This document shows positions 1-6,748 of a stretch of DNA of 17,085 nucleotides, in pieces. Both the position numbers and the translations under genes were made by a program. The notes under the pieces are model-generated. The model had not been told where the DNA came from. It worked only from the letters and a program-made list of their open reading frames with translations, and ran no database searches. Each line of letters begins with the position of its first letter. Position 1 is the stretch's first letter. Source of the DNA: JAJBWD01 sp041670885 (GTDB taxonomy: Bacteria > Bacillota > Clostridia > Clostridiales > Clostridiaceae). The stretch lies in contig JBAXYJ010000034.1 of NCBI GenBank assembly GCA_041670885.1, positions 1 to 17,085 on the forward strand. The letters run 5' to 3'.

Positions 1-20
1 TCATATAATTTATGACTCAT
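1..20 (-). CDS. 5' end of an unidentified gene leaving the window
   Basis: Only seven codons are visible, the last incomplete (Met-Ser-His-Lys-Leu-Tyr...). An ATG at 18-20 is preceded by AGAGGT at a spacing of about 7 bases, and a strong promoter with tandem operators lies just upstream. That combination makes this a real gene start rather than a chance ATG. The product cannot be recognised from six residues. The operator type suggests a sugar-related function, which is inference only. Confidence 0.6.
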
Positions 21-41
21 TTATTTTACCTCTAAATATTA

Positions 42-68
42 TTAAGTGCTTAATAGTTAAGCGCTTAA
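42..68. promoter_or_regulatory. Tandem LacI/CcpA-like operators
   Basis: Two near-identical 12-base elements sit side by side: TTAAGTGCTTAA at 42-53 and the perfect palindrome TTAAGCGCTTAA at 57-68, with centres 15 bases apart. The AAGCGCTT core is typical of LacI-family operators, including CcpA cre-type sites, although the outer TG/CA of a classic cre is missing. They lie directly downstream of the -10 box at 72-77 and overlap the predicted transcription start, so a bound protein would repress the gene at the left edge. Confidence 0.6.
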
Positions 69-71
69 TAT

Positions 72-100
72 ATAATATAACTTCATGTAATTTTTGTCAA
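72..100 (-). promoter_or_regulatory. Strong sigma-A promoter for the left-edge gene
   Basis: Read on the minus strand, a perfect TTGACA (95-100) is followed by a 17-base spacer and TATTAT (72-77), five of six matches to TATAAT. A start of transcription near 65 would fall inside the right-hand palindrome at 57-68. The leader to the ATG at 20 would be about 45 bases and contains AGAGGT. This is the best-matching promoter in the window. Confidence 0.75.
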
Positions 101-104
101 TGAC

Positions 105-135
105 AAAACCTTCCCATTTATTTAAACAGGAAGGT
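105..135 (-). terminator. Terminator at the end of the Amadori operon
   Basis: On the minus strand a 7-base-pair stem (ACCTTCC with GGAAGGT, positions 108-114 and 129-135) encloses a 14-base loop that can form three more pairs, and is followed by TTTT. It lies 15 bases past the stop of the FrlC-like gene. The U tract is short, so termination may be incomplete. It abuts the -35 box of the next promoter. Confidence 0.55.
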
Positions 136-150
136 AATTACAAAGCTAAT

Positions 151-987
151 TTATTTACCTAAAACTTTTTTCAATTTTTCAATACTTTTCCCCACTGCTT
201 TTTCCGGGTTTAATAAATATCCGGAATCAGTTATTTCTAGTGTTAAATAGCCTTCGTAATTGTTAGAATTAAGGCTTTCAACATACTCTTCTAAAGGCAG
301 TATGCCGTCACCCCAAGCTAAATGTCCTCTAGGTTTTCCGTCTATAAAATGAATATGTACCAGGTCCTTTCCTAAAGCTCTAAAATAATCCTCAATACTC
401 TCATCTGCCAGAGCCATAGGAATCGTATCTATCATTCCTTTAAGAGCAGGGGAATGAATTTCAGTCAGCATCCTTTTTAATGCAGGTAAATTATTAACTA
501 AATTTGATTCATCGGTTCTCAGAGGTTCAAGTGCTAATAAAATCCCTAAAGGCCCAGCTTTTTGTAATATTCTTTCCAATGAATCTCTGGATCTTTTCCA
601 AGCCTCTTCTTTTGATTCTGATAAATATCCCCAGCCTGAAGTAATAAGCATCATAGGAGAATTAATTTCTGCAGCTGCTTCTATACATTTAATAAAATAT
701 CTTGTGCTTCTTTCTCTGATGTAAGGCTCTTTGGCAGCTATATTTATAGGATATATGCATTGTTCAGGCGTAAAACAAATCAGCTTAAGATTTCTTGATT
801 CTATCTTTTTCTTTATACTTTTAGCTTCAGAAATTGTAAAATCCTCAACATAATAATGTGGAGAAGCACCCCATAATTCAACATTTTTTATTTGCATTCT
901 ATTCATAGAATCAAGGAAATAATCTAATGGATAATGTAAATAATGAATATTCATCCCTGCCACTTTATCAATAGTGATATTTTTCAT
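151..987 (-). CDS. frlC: FrlC-like sugar isomerase/epimerase (TIM barrel)
   Basis: This 278-residue protein has the length and layout of the xylose-isomerase-like TIM-barrel epimerases. It resembles E. coli FrlC, the fructoselysine 3-epimerase that interconverts psicoselysine and fructoselysine. Matching blocks are ELWGASPH (37-44), TPEQ..YP (73-80), LEPL..ESN (153-162), the metal-site stretch MIDT (185-188), HIHFID (211-216) and the C-terminal YEGYLTLEIT (244-253). Glu154, Asp187, one of His211/His213 and Glu251 are the expected divalent-metal ligands. There is no signal peptide, so it is cytosolic. AGGGGG lies 8 bases before the ATG, which supports this start. It is the last gene of the operon. 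The exact epimer used is not knowable from sequence, and FrlC-like is a homology-from-memory call. Confidence 0.78.
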   Translation of the reverse strand: MKNITIDKVAGMNIHYLHYPLDYFLDSMNRMQIKNVELWGASPHYYVEDFTISEAKSIKKKIESRNLKLICFTPEQCIYPINIAAKEPYIRERSTRYFIKCIEAAAEINSPMMLITSGWGYLSESKEEAWKRSRDSLERILQKAGPLGILLALEPLRTDESNLVNNLPALKRMLTEIHSPALKGMIDTIPMALADESIEDYFRALGKDLVHIHFIDGKPRGHLAWGDGILPLEEYVESLNSNNYEGYLTLEITDSGYLLNPEKAVGKSIEKLKKVLGK

Positions 988-1011
988 AAACTATTCCCCC
1001 TATAAAAATAG

Positions 1012-1680
1012 TTATAAGAACTCTTCTAAATATTTCTTTGCATCTATCAGCGTTTTGAATTTTTTGTAAGTAAGTTTTGCTATTTCCTCAGAAGGTTCTT
1101 TCATATCCGGAATCATAATTGGAATCATTTTTGCTCTTGAGGCTGCCTTTATTCCATTTTCAGAGTCCTCAAAGACGATACATTCTTCCGGTCTGCAGTT
1201 TAATTTATATGCTGTTTTAAGAAATATTTCCGGGTCAGGTTTACCTGCTGCCACTTCATCTCCGCATATAATTAAATGAAACTTGTCCAATATATTTGCA
1301 GATTTAAGTAACTTTTCAGCACTTTTTTTTGCTGTGGATGTGGCTACTGCAGTTAATACATTTTTCCCTTTTAGAAATTCCAAAAGCTCATAAAGCCCTG
1401 TTTTTACAGGAACTCCTGTTTTATCAATTATAGCTGACAGGAATTTTGATTTTAATTTTCTAATATCATCCAGCGGAAACTGTTCTCCAAAATTTTCTTT
1501 AAATACTTTCTCACAGCCCTTTGAATTCATACCTATCATTTTCATTACGATATTTGGCGTAATATTATATCCATATTCTTTTCCCGCTTTTCCCAATGAC
1601 TCTATAGAAATTCTTTCAGTATCCAGCATCAAACCATCCATATCAAAGATAACCAATGATACATTTTTTAATTTTTTCAT
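1012..1680 (-). CDS. HAD-superfamily hydrolase (beta-phosphoglucomutase-like)
   Basis: This 222-residue protein belongs to HAD subfamily I, with the helical cap inserted after motif I. Motif I is FDMDG (nucleophile Asp13, acid/base Asp15). The motif II Thr/Ser is in VATST (112-116), the motif III Lys147 is in AAGKPDP, and motif IV is FEDSENG (170-176). It should remove or move a phosphate on a small sugar phosphate in the cytosol. The substrate is not readable; the setting suggests a hexose phosphate or a phosphorylated Amadori intermediate. An upstream ATG at 1695 adds five residues but has no ribosome site, whereas GAGAGTGA precedes the ATG at 1680, so the shorter form is preferred. It sits 18 bases after the C26 gene and 24 bases before the FrlC gene, so the three are very likely co-transcribed. 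Confidence 0.8.
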   Translation of the reverse strand: MKKLKNVSLVIFDMDGLMLDTERISIESLGKAGKEYGYNITPNIVMKMIGMNSKGCEKVFKENFGEQFPLDDIRKLKSKFLSAIIDKTGVPVKTGLYELLEFLKGKNVLTAVATSTAKKSAEKLLKSANILDKFHLIICGDEVAAGKPDPEIFLKTAYKLNCRPEECIVFEDSENGIKAASRAKMIPIMIPDMKEPSEEIAKLTYKKFKTLIDAKKYLEEFL

Positions 1681-1698
1681 TATAATCACTCTCATTTA

Positions 1699-2412
1699 TT
1701 AAAAATTTATCAGTTCTTTAAATAAAATCATCATTGTTTCAGAATTAGCTGACATCATTTCAGGATGCCACTGAACTCCCATAACAAAATCTCTATCTAT
1801 CATTTCTGCTGCCTCTATAATACCATCTGACGCAAAAGCTGCTGCTTTAAGACCTTTTCCTAATTCTTTAATACATTGATGATGAAAGCTGTTAACCAGT
1901 GCTTCACCACCAAGAAGTTTCGATAAAATAGTACCAGCTTCTACTTTGATTCTATGTGAATAGTAATATCTGCTGCTTTCCTGGAAATGTTTTAAGGTAT
2001 TTTCATTTACCTCTGATAAGTCCTGGTAAAGTGTACCTCCGCAGGCTACATTTAAAACTTGGTTTCCTCTGCATATACCTAATATTCTTTTTCTTTGTTC
2101 CAAAGCAAATTTAACCAGCTTTATTTGATACTCGTCTACCCTTAAGTTTGTGAATCCAAGATTTTTGTGTGGTTCCTCACCATAAAACAGAGGGTTTATG
2201 TCCTGTCCCCCGGATAATATTATTGCATCACAAGTTTTAACCTGAAGCTTAATATTTTCCTCATCATTTACAACCGGCAGTATCAAAGGTACTCCCCCTG
2301 CATTTTCTGCTGCTCTTATGTAATCATCGTTAACATAGGCCTGCTCAATACCAGGTACCTTACTGTTCTCTGCTTCTTTAACGGTTCCTGCTATCCCGAT
2401 TATTTTTTTCAT
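1699..2412 (-). CDS. Class C26 gamma-glutamyl hydrolase (PuuD-like)
   Basis: This 237-residue cytosolic protein is a class I glutamine-amidotransferase-like hydrolase of peptidase family C26. The nucleophile elbow is GICRGNQ with Cys114. The catalytic His216 and Glu218 are in GVQWHPE, and the conserved FHHQ is at 176-179. LSGGQDINP (66-74) is the usual oxyanion region. Relatives hydrolyse gamma-glutamyl amides, such as gamma-glutamyl-GABA in putrescine breakdown (E. coli PuuD). Here there are no putrescine genes, and it lies inside an Amadori-product operon, so the substrate is probably an amide or gamma-glutamyl form of a glycated amino acid (inference). A GTG at 2421 falls inside the ribosome site GGAGGGTG, so the ATG at 2412 is the better start. 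A hairpin with a U tract separates it from the preceding deglycase gene. Confidence 0.8.
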   Translation of the reverse strand: MKKIIGIAGTVKEAENSKVPGIEQAYVNDDYIRAAENAGGVPLILPVVNDEENIKLQVKTCDAIILSGGQDINPLFYGEEPHKNLGFTNLRVDEYQIKLVKFALEQRKRILGICRGNQVLNVACGGTLYQDLSEVNENTLKHFQESSRYYYSHRIKVEAGTILSKLLGGEALVNSFHHQCIKELGKGLKAAAFASDGIIEAAEMIDRDFVMGVQWHPEMMSANSETMMILFKELINF

Positions 2413-2420
2413 TATCCTCA

Positions 2421-2426
2421 CCCTCC
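2421..2426 (-). promoter_or_regulatory. Ribosome binding site fixing the C26 start
   Basis: GGAGGG on the minus strand lies 8 bases before the ATG at 2412. The alternative GTG at 2421 overlaps this site and cannot use it. Confidence 0.7.
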
Positions 2427-2438
2427 GTTTAAAGTAAC

Positions 2439-2467
2439 AAAAACCGCACGGATTTTTCCAGTACGGT
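2439..2467 (-). terminator. Intra-operon terminator or attenuating hairpin
   Basis: Minus-strand RNA forms a 7-pair outer stem (ACCGTAC with GTGCGGT, one G-U pair), then GGA with TCC around an AAAA loop with a one-base bulge, followed directly by TTTTT. It starts 13 bases past the stop of the second SIS gene and ends 27 bases before the start of the C26 gene. With only five Us it may terminate part of the transcripts, lowering expression of the last three genes. Confidence 0.6.
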
Positions 2468-2480
2468 CTTTGATTTTGTA

Positions 2481-3473
2481 TTAATAGTCAAGTCTTCTGT
2501 AATACCTTCTTATTTCTAAAGGATGTTTTCTTTTTTCTTCTAAATATTTGCTGATTCTCTCAGTTACAGCCCTAAACACAAACGGCGATACAAGCCCTCT
2601 GAATTCTTTACTGATTCCTTTTAATTCATAATCCTTTGAATCAAATACTGTTACCTTTTCTGATACTCTGTTAACAAATTTCTCTACTCTATCCATCAAT
2701 GGACGTGTTTCATCCTCACCCTTAAACAGTATTACGCTTGTATCTTTTTCAATAACTTCCAGTGTTCCATGAAAAAATTCAGCTGCATGAATTGATTTTG
2801 TATGCATCCACTGCATTTCCTCCATTATACACATTGCATAGGAATATGCTGCGCCCCAGAGATTACCTGATCCAACCAAGTATTGAAGAGGCTCGTCCTT
2901 ATATTTATCAACAAATTCCTCTGCCTTTTTTTCTGCTTCTTCTTTAACGTTAAGCAGTGCTTCAGGCATTGTTTTTAATTCCTCAAAGAATTTATCATAT
3001 TCATTAAATTCTCCTGTATTATACATAAATCTTAAAGCTGCTATATAAAATTTATATAATACTCCGCCTTCATAGGATATTAAGTAATCAACTGATTCTG
3101 CAAGAGGTGATCCTGTTTTCTCTATAAAGCCTAAAACTATTGCTCCTATTTCCTTAGCACGTTTAACAGCTTCTACAACTTCCTTTGTATCACCGGATAC
3201 AGAGTCAACAATTACTACTGAATCCTTTGAGAAATGTTTATTTCCAAGTGTAGTAAATTCTGCAGCATTTTCAACATATACATCTATTTCCGATCTGGAT
3301 TTCATAATTGATCCAATTTGTTCTGCAATTGCGATAGTACCGCCTATTCCAATTAAAAATATATTCTTATATCCTTTTTTACAAATACTGTCTACTATTT
3401 CTTCTATACCTGGCTTTAATGCCAGCGCTCCATTTTCTTCCTGTAAAAACTTCTCTTTATTAAAATTGAACAT
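2481..3473 (-). CDS. Second SIS-domain deglycase (FrlB/GfrE/GfrF-like)
   Basis: This 330-residue protein has two SIS domains (about 24-150 and 185-320), the architecture of fructoselysine-6-phosphate deglycase and related Amadori-phosphate deglycases. It would cleave a sugar 6-phosphate from an amine, giving glucose 6-phosphate plus amino acid. Glu219 (in EEMQW) and His235 (in AEFFHG) are 16 residues apart, the spacing of the catalytic Glu/His pair reported for FraB of Salmonella (Glu214, His230). The block around His235 reads FFHGTLE, where its paralogue at 7636-8610 has FHGPFE, and the two proteins are only moderately alike overall. It therefore looks like a separate-substrate copy rather than a recent duplicate. 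GGGGGAG lies 7 bases before the ATG. It follows the permease genes after a hairpin. Confidence 0.82.
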   Translation of the reverse strand: MFNFNKEKFLQEENGALALKPGIEEIVDSICKKGYKNIFLIGIGGTIAIAEQIGSIMKSRSEIDVYVENAAEFTTLGNKHFSKDSVVIVDSVSGDTKEVVEAVKRAKEIGAIVLGFIEKTGSPLAESVDYLISYEGGVLYKFYIAALRFMYNTGEFNEYDKFFEELKTMPEALLNVKEEAEKKAEEFVDKYKDEPLQYLVGSGNLWGAAYSYAMCIMEEMQWMHTKSIHAAEFFHGTLEVIEKDTSVILFKGEDETRPLMDRVEKFVNRVSEKVTVFDSKDYELKGISKEFRGLVSPFVFRAVTERISKYLEEKRKHPLEIRRYYRRLDY

Positions 3474-3521
3474 TTATAAATCTCCCCCATTTTATAAAAT
3501 CATTATTTCAGCAATTTTAAA

Positions 3522-3548
3522 CAAGCAGCAGGCCTATCCTGCTGCTTG
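3522..3548 (-). other. Intercistronic stem-loop (permease/deglycase gap)
   Basis: A perfect 11-base-pair inverted repeat (CAAGCAGCAGG with CCTGCTGCTTG) encloses a 5-base loop just past the stop of the second permease gene. Only GTTTAAAA follows on the minus strand, so there is no proper U tract. It is better read as an mRNA-stabilising or processing hairpin, or a weak terminator, than as a full stop. Confidence 0.6.
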
Positions 3549-3560
3549 ATATATTCGAAT

Positions 3561-4394
3561 TTAGCCTTTTACGGCACCTGATGTCAGTCCTTTTACAAAA
3601 TACTTCTGCATACAAAGAAACAAAATAGCCATTGGCAGTGTAGCTATGGTTATACCTGCAAGCAAAACTGTCCAATCTGTATTTAAAGCATCTCTAAATG
3701 CCATAAGTCCAACAGGAATTGTTGTAATTGCCTTACTCTCTACGAATACAAGAGCAAATAAAAACTCATTCCATACAAATATAGCATCCATAATAGCGGT
3801 AGAAGCAAATATCGGTAAGCTTATGGGAACAACTATTTTATAAAAAACTTGAAAAGTGTTGCATCCATCAATAGTTGCTGCCTCCTCCATATCTTTTGGG
3901 AAAGAAATGAAATATGATCTCATCAAGAAAACTGAAAAAGGAAGCTTAAAAGCTATATATGGTATAATCATTGCCCACCTGGTGTTATATAAATGTAATG
4001 TCTGCAGTATTTTATAAAGTGATACCAATGCTACTTCCGGAGACAGCATTAGTCCTCCTAAAACTACCATAAATATTAAATTTTTCGCTTTTATATCGAA
4101 TCTGGATAATCCATAAGCACATAATGCACCTAAAAATACAGTAATTGCTATAGAAATAAAACTAACATATATACTATTTAAAAAGTACTGTGATAAACCC
4201 AGGTTCCATGCACTTATATAATTTTTAAATATAAGCTTATGAGGAAGGCTGAAGGGACTTATAAATAATTCATTATTAGTTTTCAGCGAATTAATTATTG
4301 TCCAATATAATGGATATAGTACAATAATTACAAGAAAAAATAAAAATATATTAATTAATATTTTACTAACTGTATAATGTTTTTTCTTATTCAT
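3561..4394 (-). CDS. frlM: ABC sugar-type permease, MalG family (FrlM-like)
   Basis: This 277-residue integral membrane protein carries the binding-protein-dependent transport inner-membrane domain. Hydrophobic segments lie near 11-33, 74-98, 104-130, 139-160, 191-215 and 245-265, which gives six helices. The cytoplasmic EAA loop is EEAATIDGCNTFQVFYKIVVP (170-190); it contacts the ATPase. It pairs with the MalF-type permease 15 bases upstream to form the translocation channel. GGGGGG lies 10 bases before the ATG. By position between the FrlD/binding-protein genes and a deglycase it corresponds to FrlM of the B. subtilis frl operon. The assignment to a glycated amino acid rather than a plain sugar rests on context. 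Confidence 0.85.
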   Translation of the reverse strand: MNKKKHYTVSKILINIFLFFLVIIVLYPLYWTIINSLKTNNELFISPFSLPHKLIFKNYISAWNLGLSQYFLNSIYVSFISIAITVFLGALCAYGLSRFDIKAKNLIFMVVLGGLMLSPEVALVSLYKILQTLHLYNTRWAMIIPYIAFKLPFSVFLMRSYFISFPKDMEEAATIDGCNTFQVFYKIVVPISLPIFASTAIMDAIFVWNEFLFALVFVESKAITTIPVGLMAFRDALNTDWTVLLAGITIATLPMAILFLCMQKYFVKGLTSGAVKG

Positions 4395-4409
4395 ACCTGA
4401 TTATCCCCC

Positions 4410-5288
4410 CTATACCTGGCCGCTTTTAGATATTTTTATCTGAATAAATGATAATGTAATTGTTATAATAAAAATTATAACTCCAATAGCAGATGCATAC
4501 CCCATTTCATCATTTATAAAAGCAGATCTATAAAGGTAAGTACTTAATACCTGGGATGAATTTCCAGGTCCACCTGATGTCATTACATATACTTCACTGA
4601 ATACTTTGAAAGCACCAATTACAGTAATAACAGATGTAACAAGTGTCATTTCTTTAACCTGCGGAATAGTAATGAAAAGTGCTTTTTGCAAACCGGTAGC
4701 CCCATCAATATCTGCAGCTTCATATATATCTTCTGGTATTTTTTGAATAGCTACAATAAACAGCATCATTATATATCCCACATACTGCCATTGGCTCATT
4801 GCTATTATACTAAATATAGCAGTCTTAGTCTCACCAAGCCATGCATGACTATATTTTCCCATACCTATTGCTTTTAAAAATCCATTTAATATTCCGATGT
4901 CAGGAGTGTATACAAATTGAAATATTAGAGCTACTACGGTTATGGAGATTACAGACGGCATAAAATATATACTTCTAAAAAAAGTACGAAGCTTTGGTGC
5001 TACAAATCTGCTTTCAAGAAGCATAGCTAAACATAACCCTATACCAACCTGGAATATTAATGAAATTACGGCATATAAGGTATTGTTTATAACTGCAGTA
5101 TAAAAAATTTCATCAGCAAATATGTTTTTGTAATTGCTAAAACCTACGAATGTTTTTACAGTTGAATATGAGCTCATCTTAAAAAAACTAAAATAAAAGT
5201 TTTGTATTATTGGAATATATACAAATATTATAATCAGAAGCAATGTGGGAAAAATATATACATATGGAGCTATTTTTCTTTCTTTCAT
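4410..5288 (-). CDS. frlN: ABC sugar-type permease, MalF family (FrlN-like)
   Basis: This 292-residue integral membrane protein has a first helix at about 9-30, further helices near 66-92, 108-130, 156-182, 214-236 and 265-284, and the EAA loop EAADIDGATGLQKALFITIP (190-209). It forms a heterodimeric channel with the MalG-type permease downstream. Three in-frame ATGs lie at 5300, 5294 and 5288. GGGG is 6 bases before the last and too close to the others, so 5288 is preferred; 5300 cannot be excluded. It is separated from the binding-protein gene by a perfect hairpin, and no ATPase gene follows, so a shared MsmX/UgpC-type ATPase encoded elsewhere must power the importer. Confidence 0.85.
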   Translation of the reverse strand: MKERKIAPYVYIFPTLLLIIIFVYIPIIQNFYFSFFKMSSYSTVKTFVGFSNYKNIFADEIFYTAVINNTLYAVISLIFQVGIGLCLAMLLESRFVAPKLRTFFRSIYFMPSVISITVVALIFQFVYTPDIGILNGFLKAIGMGKYSHAWLGETKTAIFSIIAMSQWQYVGYIMMLFIVAIQKIPEDIYEAADIDGATGLQKALFITIPQVKEMTLVTSVITVIGAFKVFSEVYVMTSGGPGNSSQVLSTYLYRSAFINDEMGYASAIGVIIFIITITLSFIQIKISKSGQV

Positions 5289-5318
5289 TTTCATCCCCAT
5301 CTTTCATATATTCAGATT

Positions 5319-5346
5319 TGAGGTAACAGTACACACTGTTACCTCA
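5319..5346 (-). other. Intercistronic stem-loop after the binding-protein gene
   Basis: A perfect 11-base-pair stem (TGAGGTAACAG with CTGTTACCTCA) and 6-base loop lie 15 bases past the stop of the binding-protein gene and before the permease genes. No U tract follows. In ABC-importer operons such hairpins commonly protect the binding-protein part of the mRNA and lower permease expression, which is the likely role here. Confidence 0.7.
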
Positions 5347-5361
5347 TTAAATCTTATGGTA

Positions 5362-6660
5362 TTATTTTGTTTCGTTCTTAACTACTTTAGCTGTCTGCTG
5401 TATTTTCTGCATCATTTTTTCAGGTGTTGTTTCACCGCTTGTAAGCAGCTGAGTTTCTGATAAATAAACATTTACAAGTTTAGTATTTAAATCTGTATCA
5501 AGCCAGTAAACAATATCCTTAGCACTATTTATAAGGTTAGCCGCTTCTATAACTTTTGCATCTGCATTTGTGGTATCATATATACCTTTCATTCCGTTAA
5601 GAATTCCTATTTCTTTAACTTCCTTAAGTCCTACTTCCTTGCCGGTTAAATATTTTAAGAAAGCAATAGCTTCTTTTGGATGTTTTGTATTAGCTGATAT
5701 TACAAAACCTTCAGGTGCTCCGGTAAGTTTACTCTGATCTCCTTTGCCATCTGTAATATCCGGGAATTTAAACATACCCCACTGGAAGTCTTTGCCCTGT
5801 AATTTTTGAACTTCACCAACTTCTTGTGTCTCACAGTAAATCATTGCAGCCTTTCCATTTGCCCAGTTCATTCTTGCCTGATCATGTTTAATAGCATTTG
5901 AGTTAGCGTTGAAATATGGTATTAACTGTTGATATTTCTTAAGTGCTTCCACATACCCTGAATCTGTAAACTCCCCTGTTGCTGCGTTATAATCCTTTGT
6001 TCTAACATCTTCTGCTACAACCTTTTGATTTAAAGTTCCAATATAATGAGCACTTGCCCATGGTGCCTGGTTACCATATGCTATTGGTGTAATGCCCTTG
6101 CTCTTTAAAGTATCACAAACCTTTATAAACTCATCCCAAGTCTTTGGTACTTCAAGTCCGTTATCTTTAAATATTTTAGTGTTATAAAAGAATACTTTAC
6201 CATCTACACTATAAGGAGTTCCGTAAGTTTTATTATCAAGTGTAAACGGTTTTAACTGTGATTCCATTAAAGTGTCTTTCCATCCATCCTGATTAAGTGC
6301 AGTTGTAAGATCATATAATTTATTCTCTCTTACAAATTTGTACATAAACTCGCCGCTCCATGAAAAGAAAACATCCGGGGCATCAGCTGTCCCTAAAATA
6401 ACCTTGATCTTTTCTTTATATGAATCATTTGCTACTGACTGCATATCAATCTTTATGTTTGGATTAGCTTTTTCATAGTCAGCAACCACCTTATCCAGAA
6501 AACTCTTATTTGGCTCCATAGGCCATCTGTGCAGGAATTTGATAGTAATTTTACCGTTATCTTTGCTTGTATCTGCAGTTTTTGAAGAACATCCGGAAAA
6601 AACTGAAGTCATAGTAATACATGCTGCAAGAACAATTGTCATTAGTCCCTTTCTTTTCAT
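5362..6660 (-). CDS. frlO: Extracellular solute-binding lipoprotein (FrlO-like)
   Basis: This 432-residue protein is the substrate-binding subunit of the importer. It has a lipoprotein signal peptide: basic start MKRKG, hydrophobic core 6-20, then FSGC with Cys24 as the lipidated residue. The mature part has the family 1 solute-binding fold, seen in KITIKFLHRWP, the periplasmic-type YEKANPNIKI motif (about 68-77), GTPYSVDGKVFFYNTKIFKDNGL (about 146-168) and the P-K-TWDEF block. It should sit on the outer face of the membrane and hand its ligand to the two permeases. AAAGGGG lies about 8 bases before the ATG. Its gene is flanked on both sides by hairpins. Binding of a glycated amino acid is inferred from the adjacent kinase and deglycases; the sequence alone says only sugar-type ligand. 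Confidence 0.87.
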   Translation of the reverse strand: MKRKGLMTIVLAACITMTSVFSGCSSKTADTSKDNGKITIKFLHRWPMEPNKSFLDKVVADYEKANPNIKIDMQSVANDSYKEKIKVILGTADAPDVFFSWSGEFMYKFVRENKLYDLTTALNQDGWKDTLMESQLKPFTLDNKTYGTPYSVDGKVFFYNTKIFKDNGLEVPKTWDEFIKVCDTLKSKGITPIAYGNQAPWASAHYIGTLNQKVVAEDVRTKDYNAATGEFTDSGYVEALKKYQQLIPYFNANSNAIKHDQARMNWANGKAAMIYCETQEVGEVQKLQGKDFQWGMFKFPDITDGKGDQSKLTGAPEGFVISANTKHPKEAIAFLKYLTGKEVGLKEVKEIGILNGMKGIYDTTNADAKVIEAANLINSAKDIVYWLDTDLNTKLVNVYLSETQLLTSGETTPEKMMQKIQQTAKVVKNETK

Positions 6661-6692
6661 TTTTTAGCACCCCTTTAAATTTTTTATTTTTA

Positions 6693-6735
6693 ATAACTTT
6701 CATCCAATTCATATTTTAAAAAGGATGAAAGTTAT
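6693..6735 (-). other. Intercistronic stem-loop before the binding-protein gene
   Basis: A perfect 13-base-pair inverted repeat (ATAACTTTCATCC with GGATGAAAGTTAT) with a 17-base loop lies between the kinase and binding-protein genes. No U tract follows on the minus strand. It ends about 32 bases before the ATG of the binding protein, leaving the ribosome site free. With the hairpin at 5319-5346 it brackets one cistron. Confidence 0.65.
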
Positions 6736-6748
6736 CATATAACGTTAC

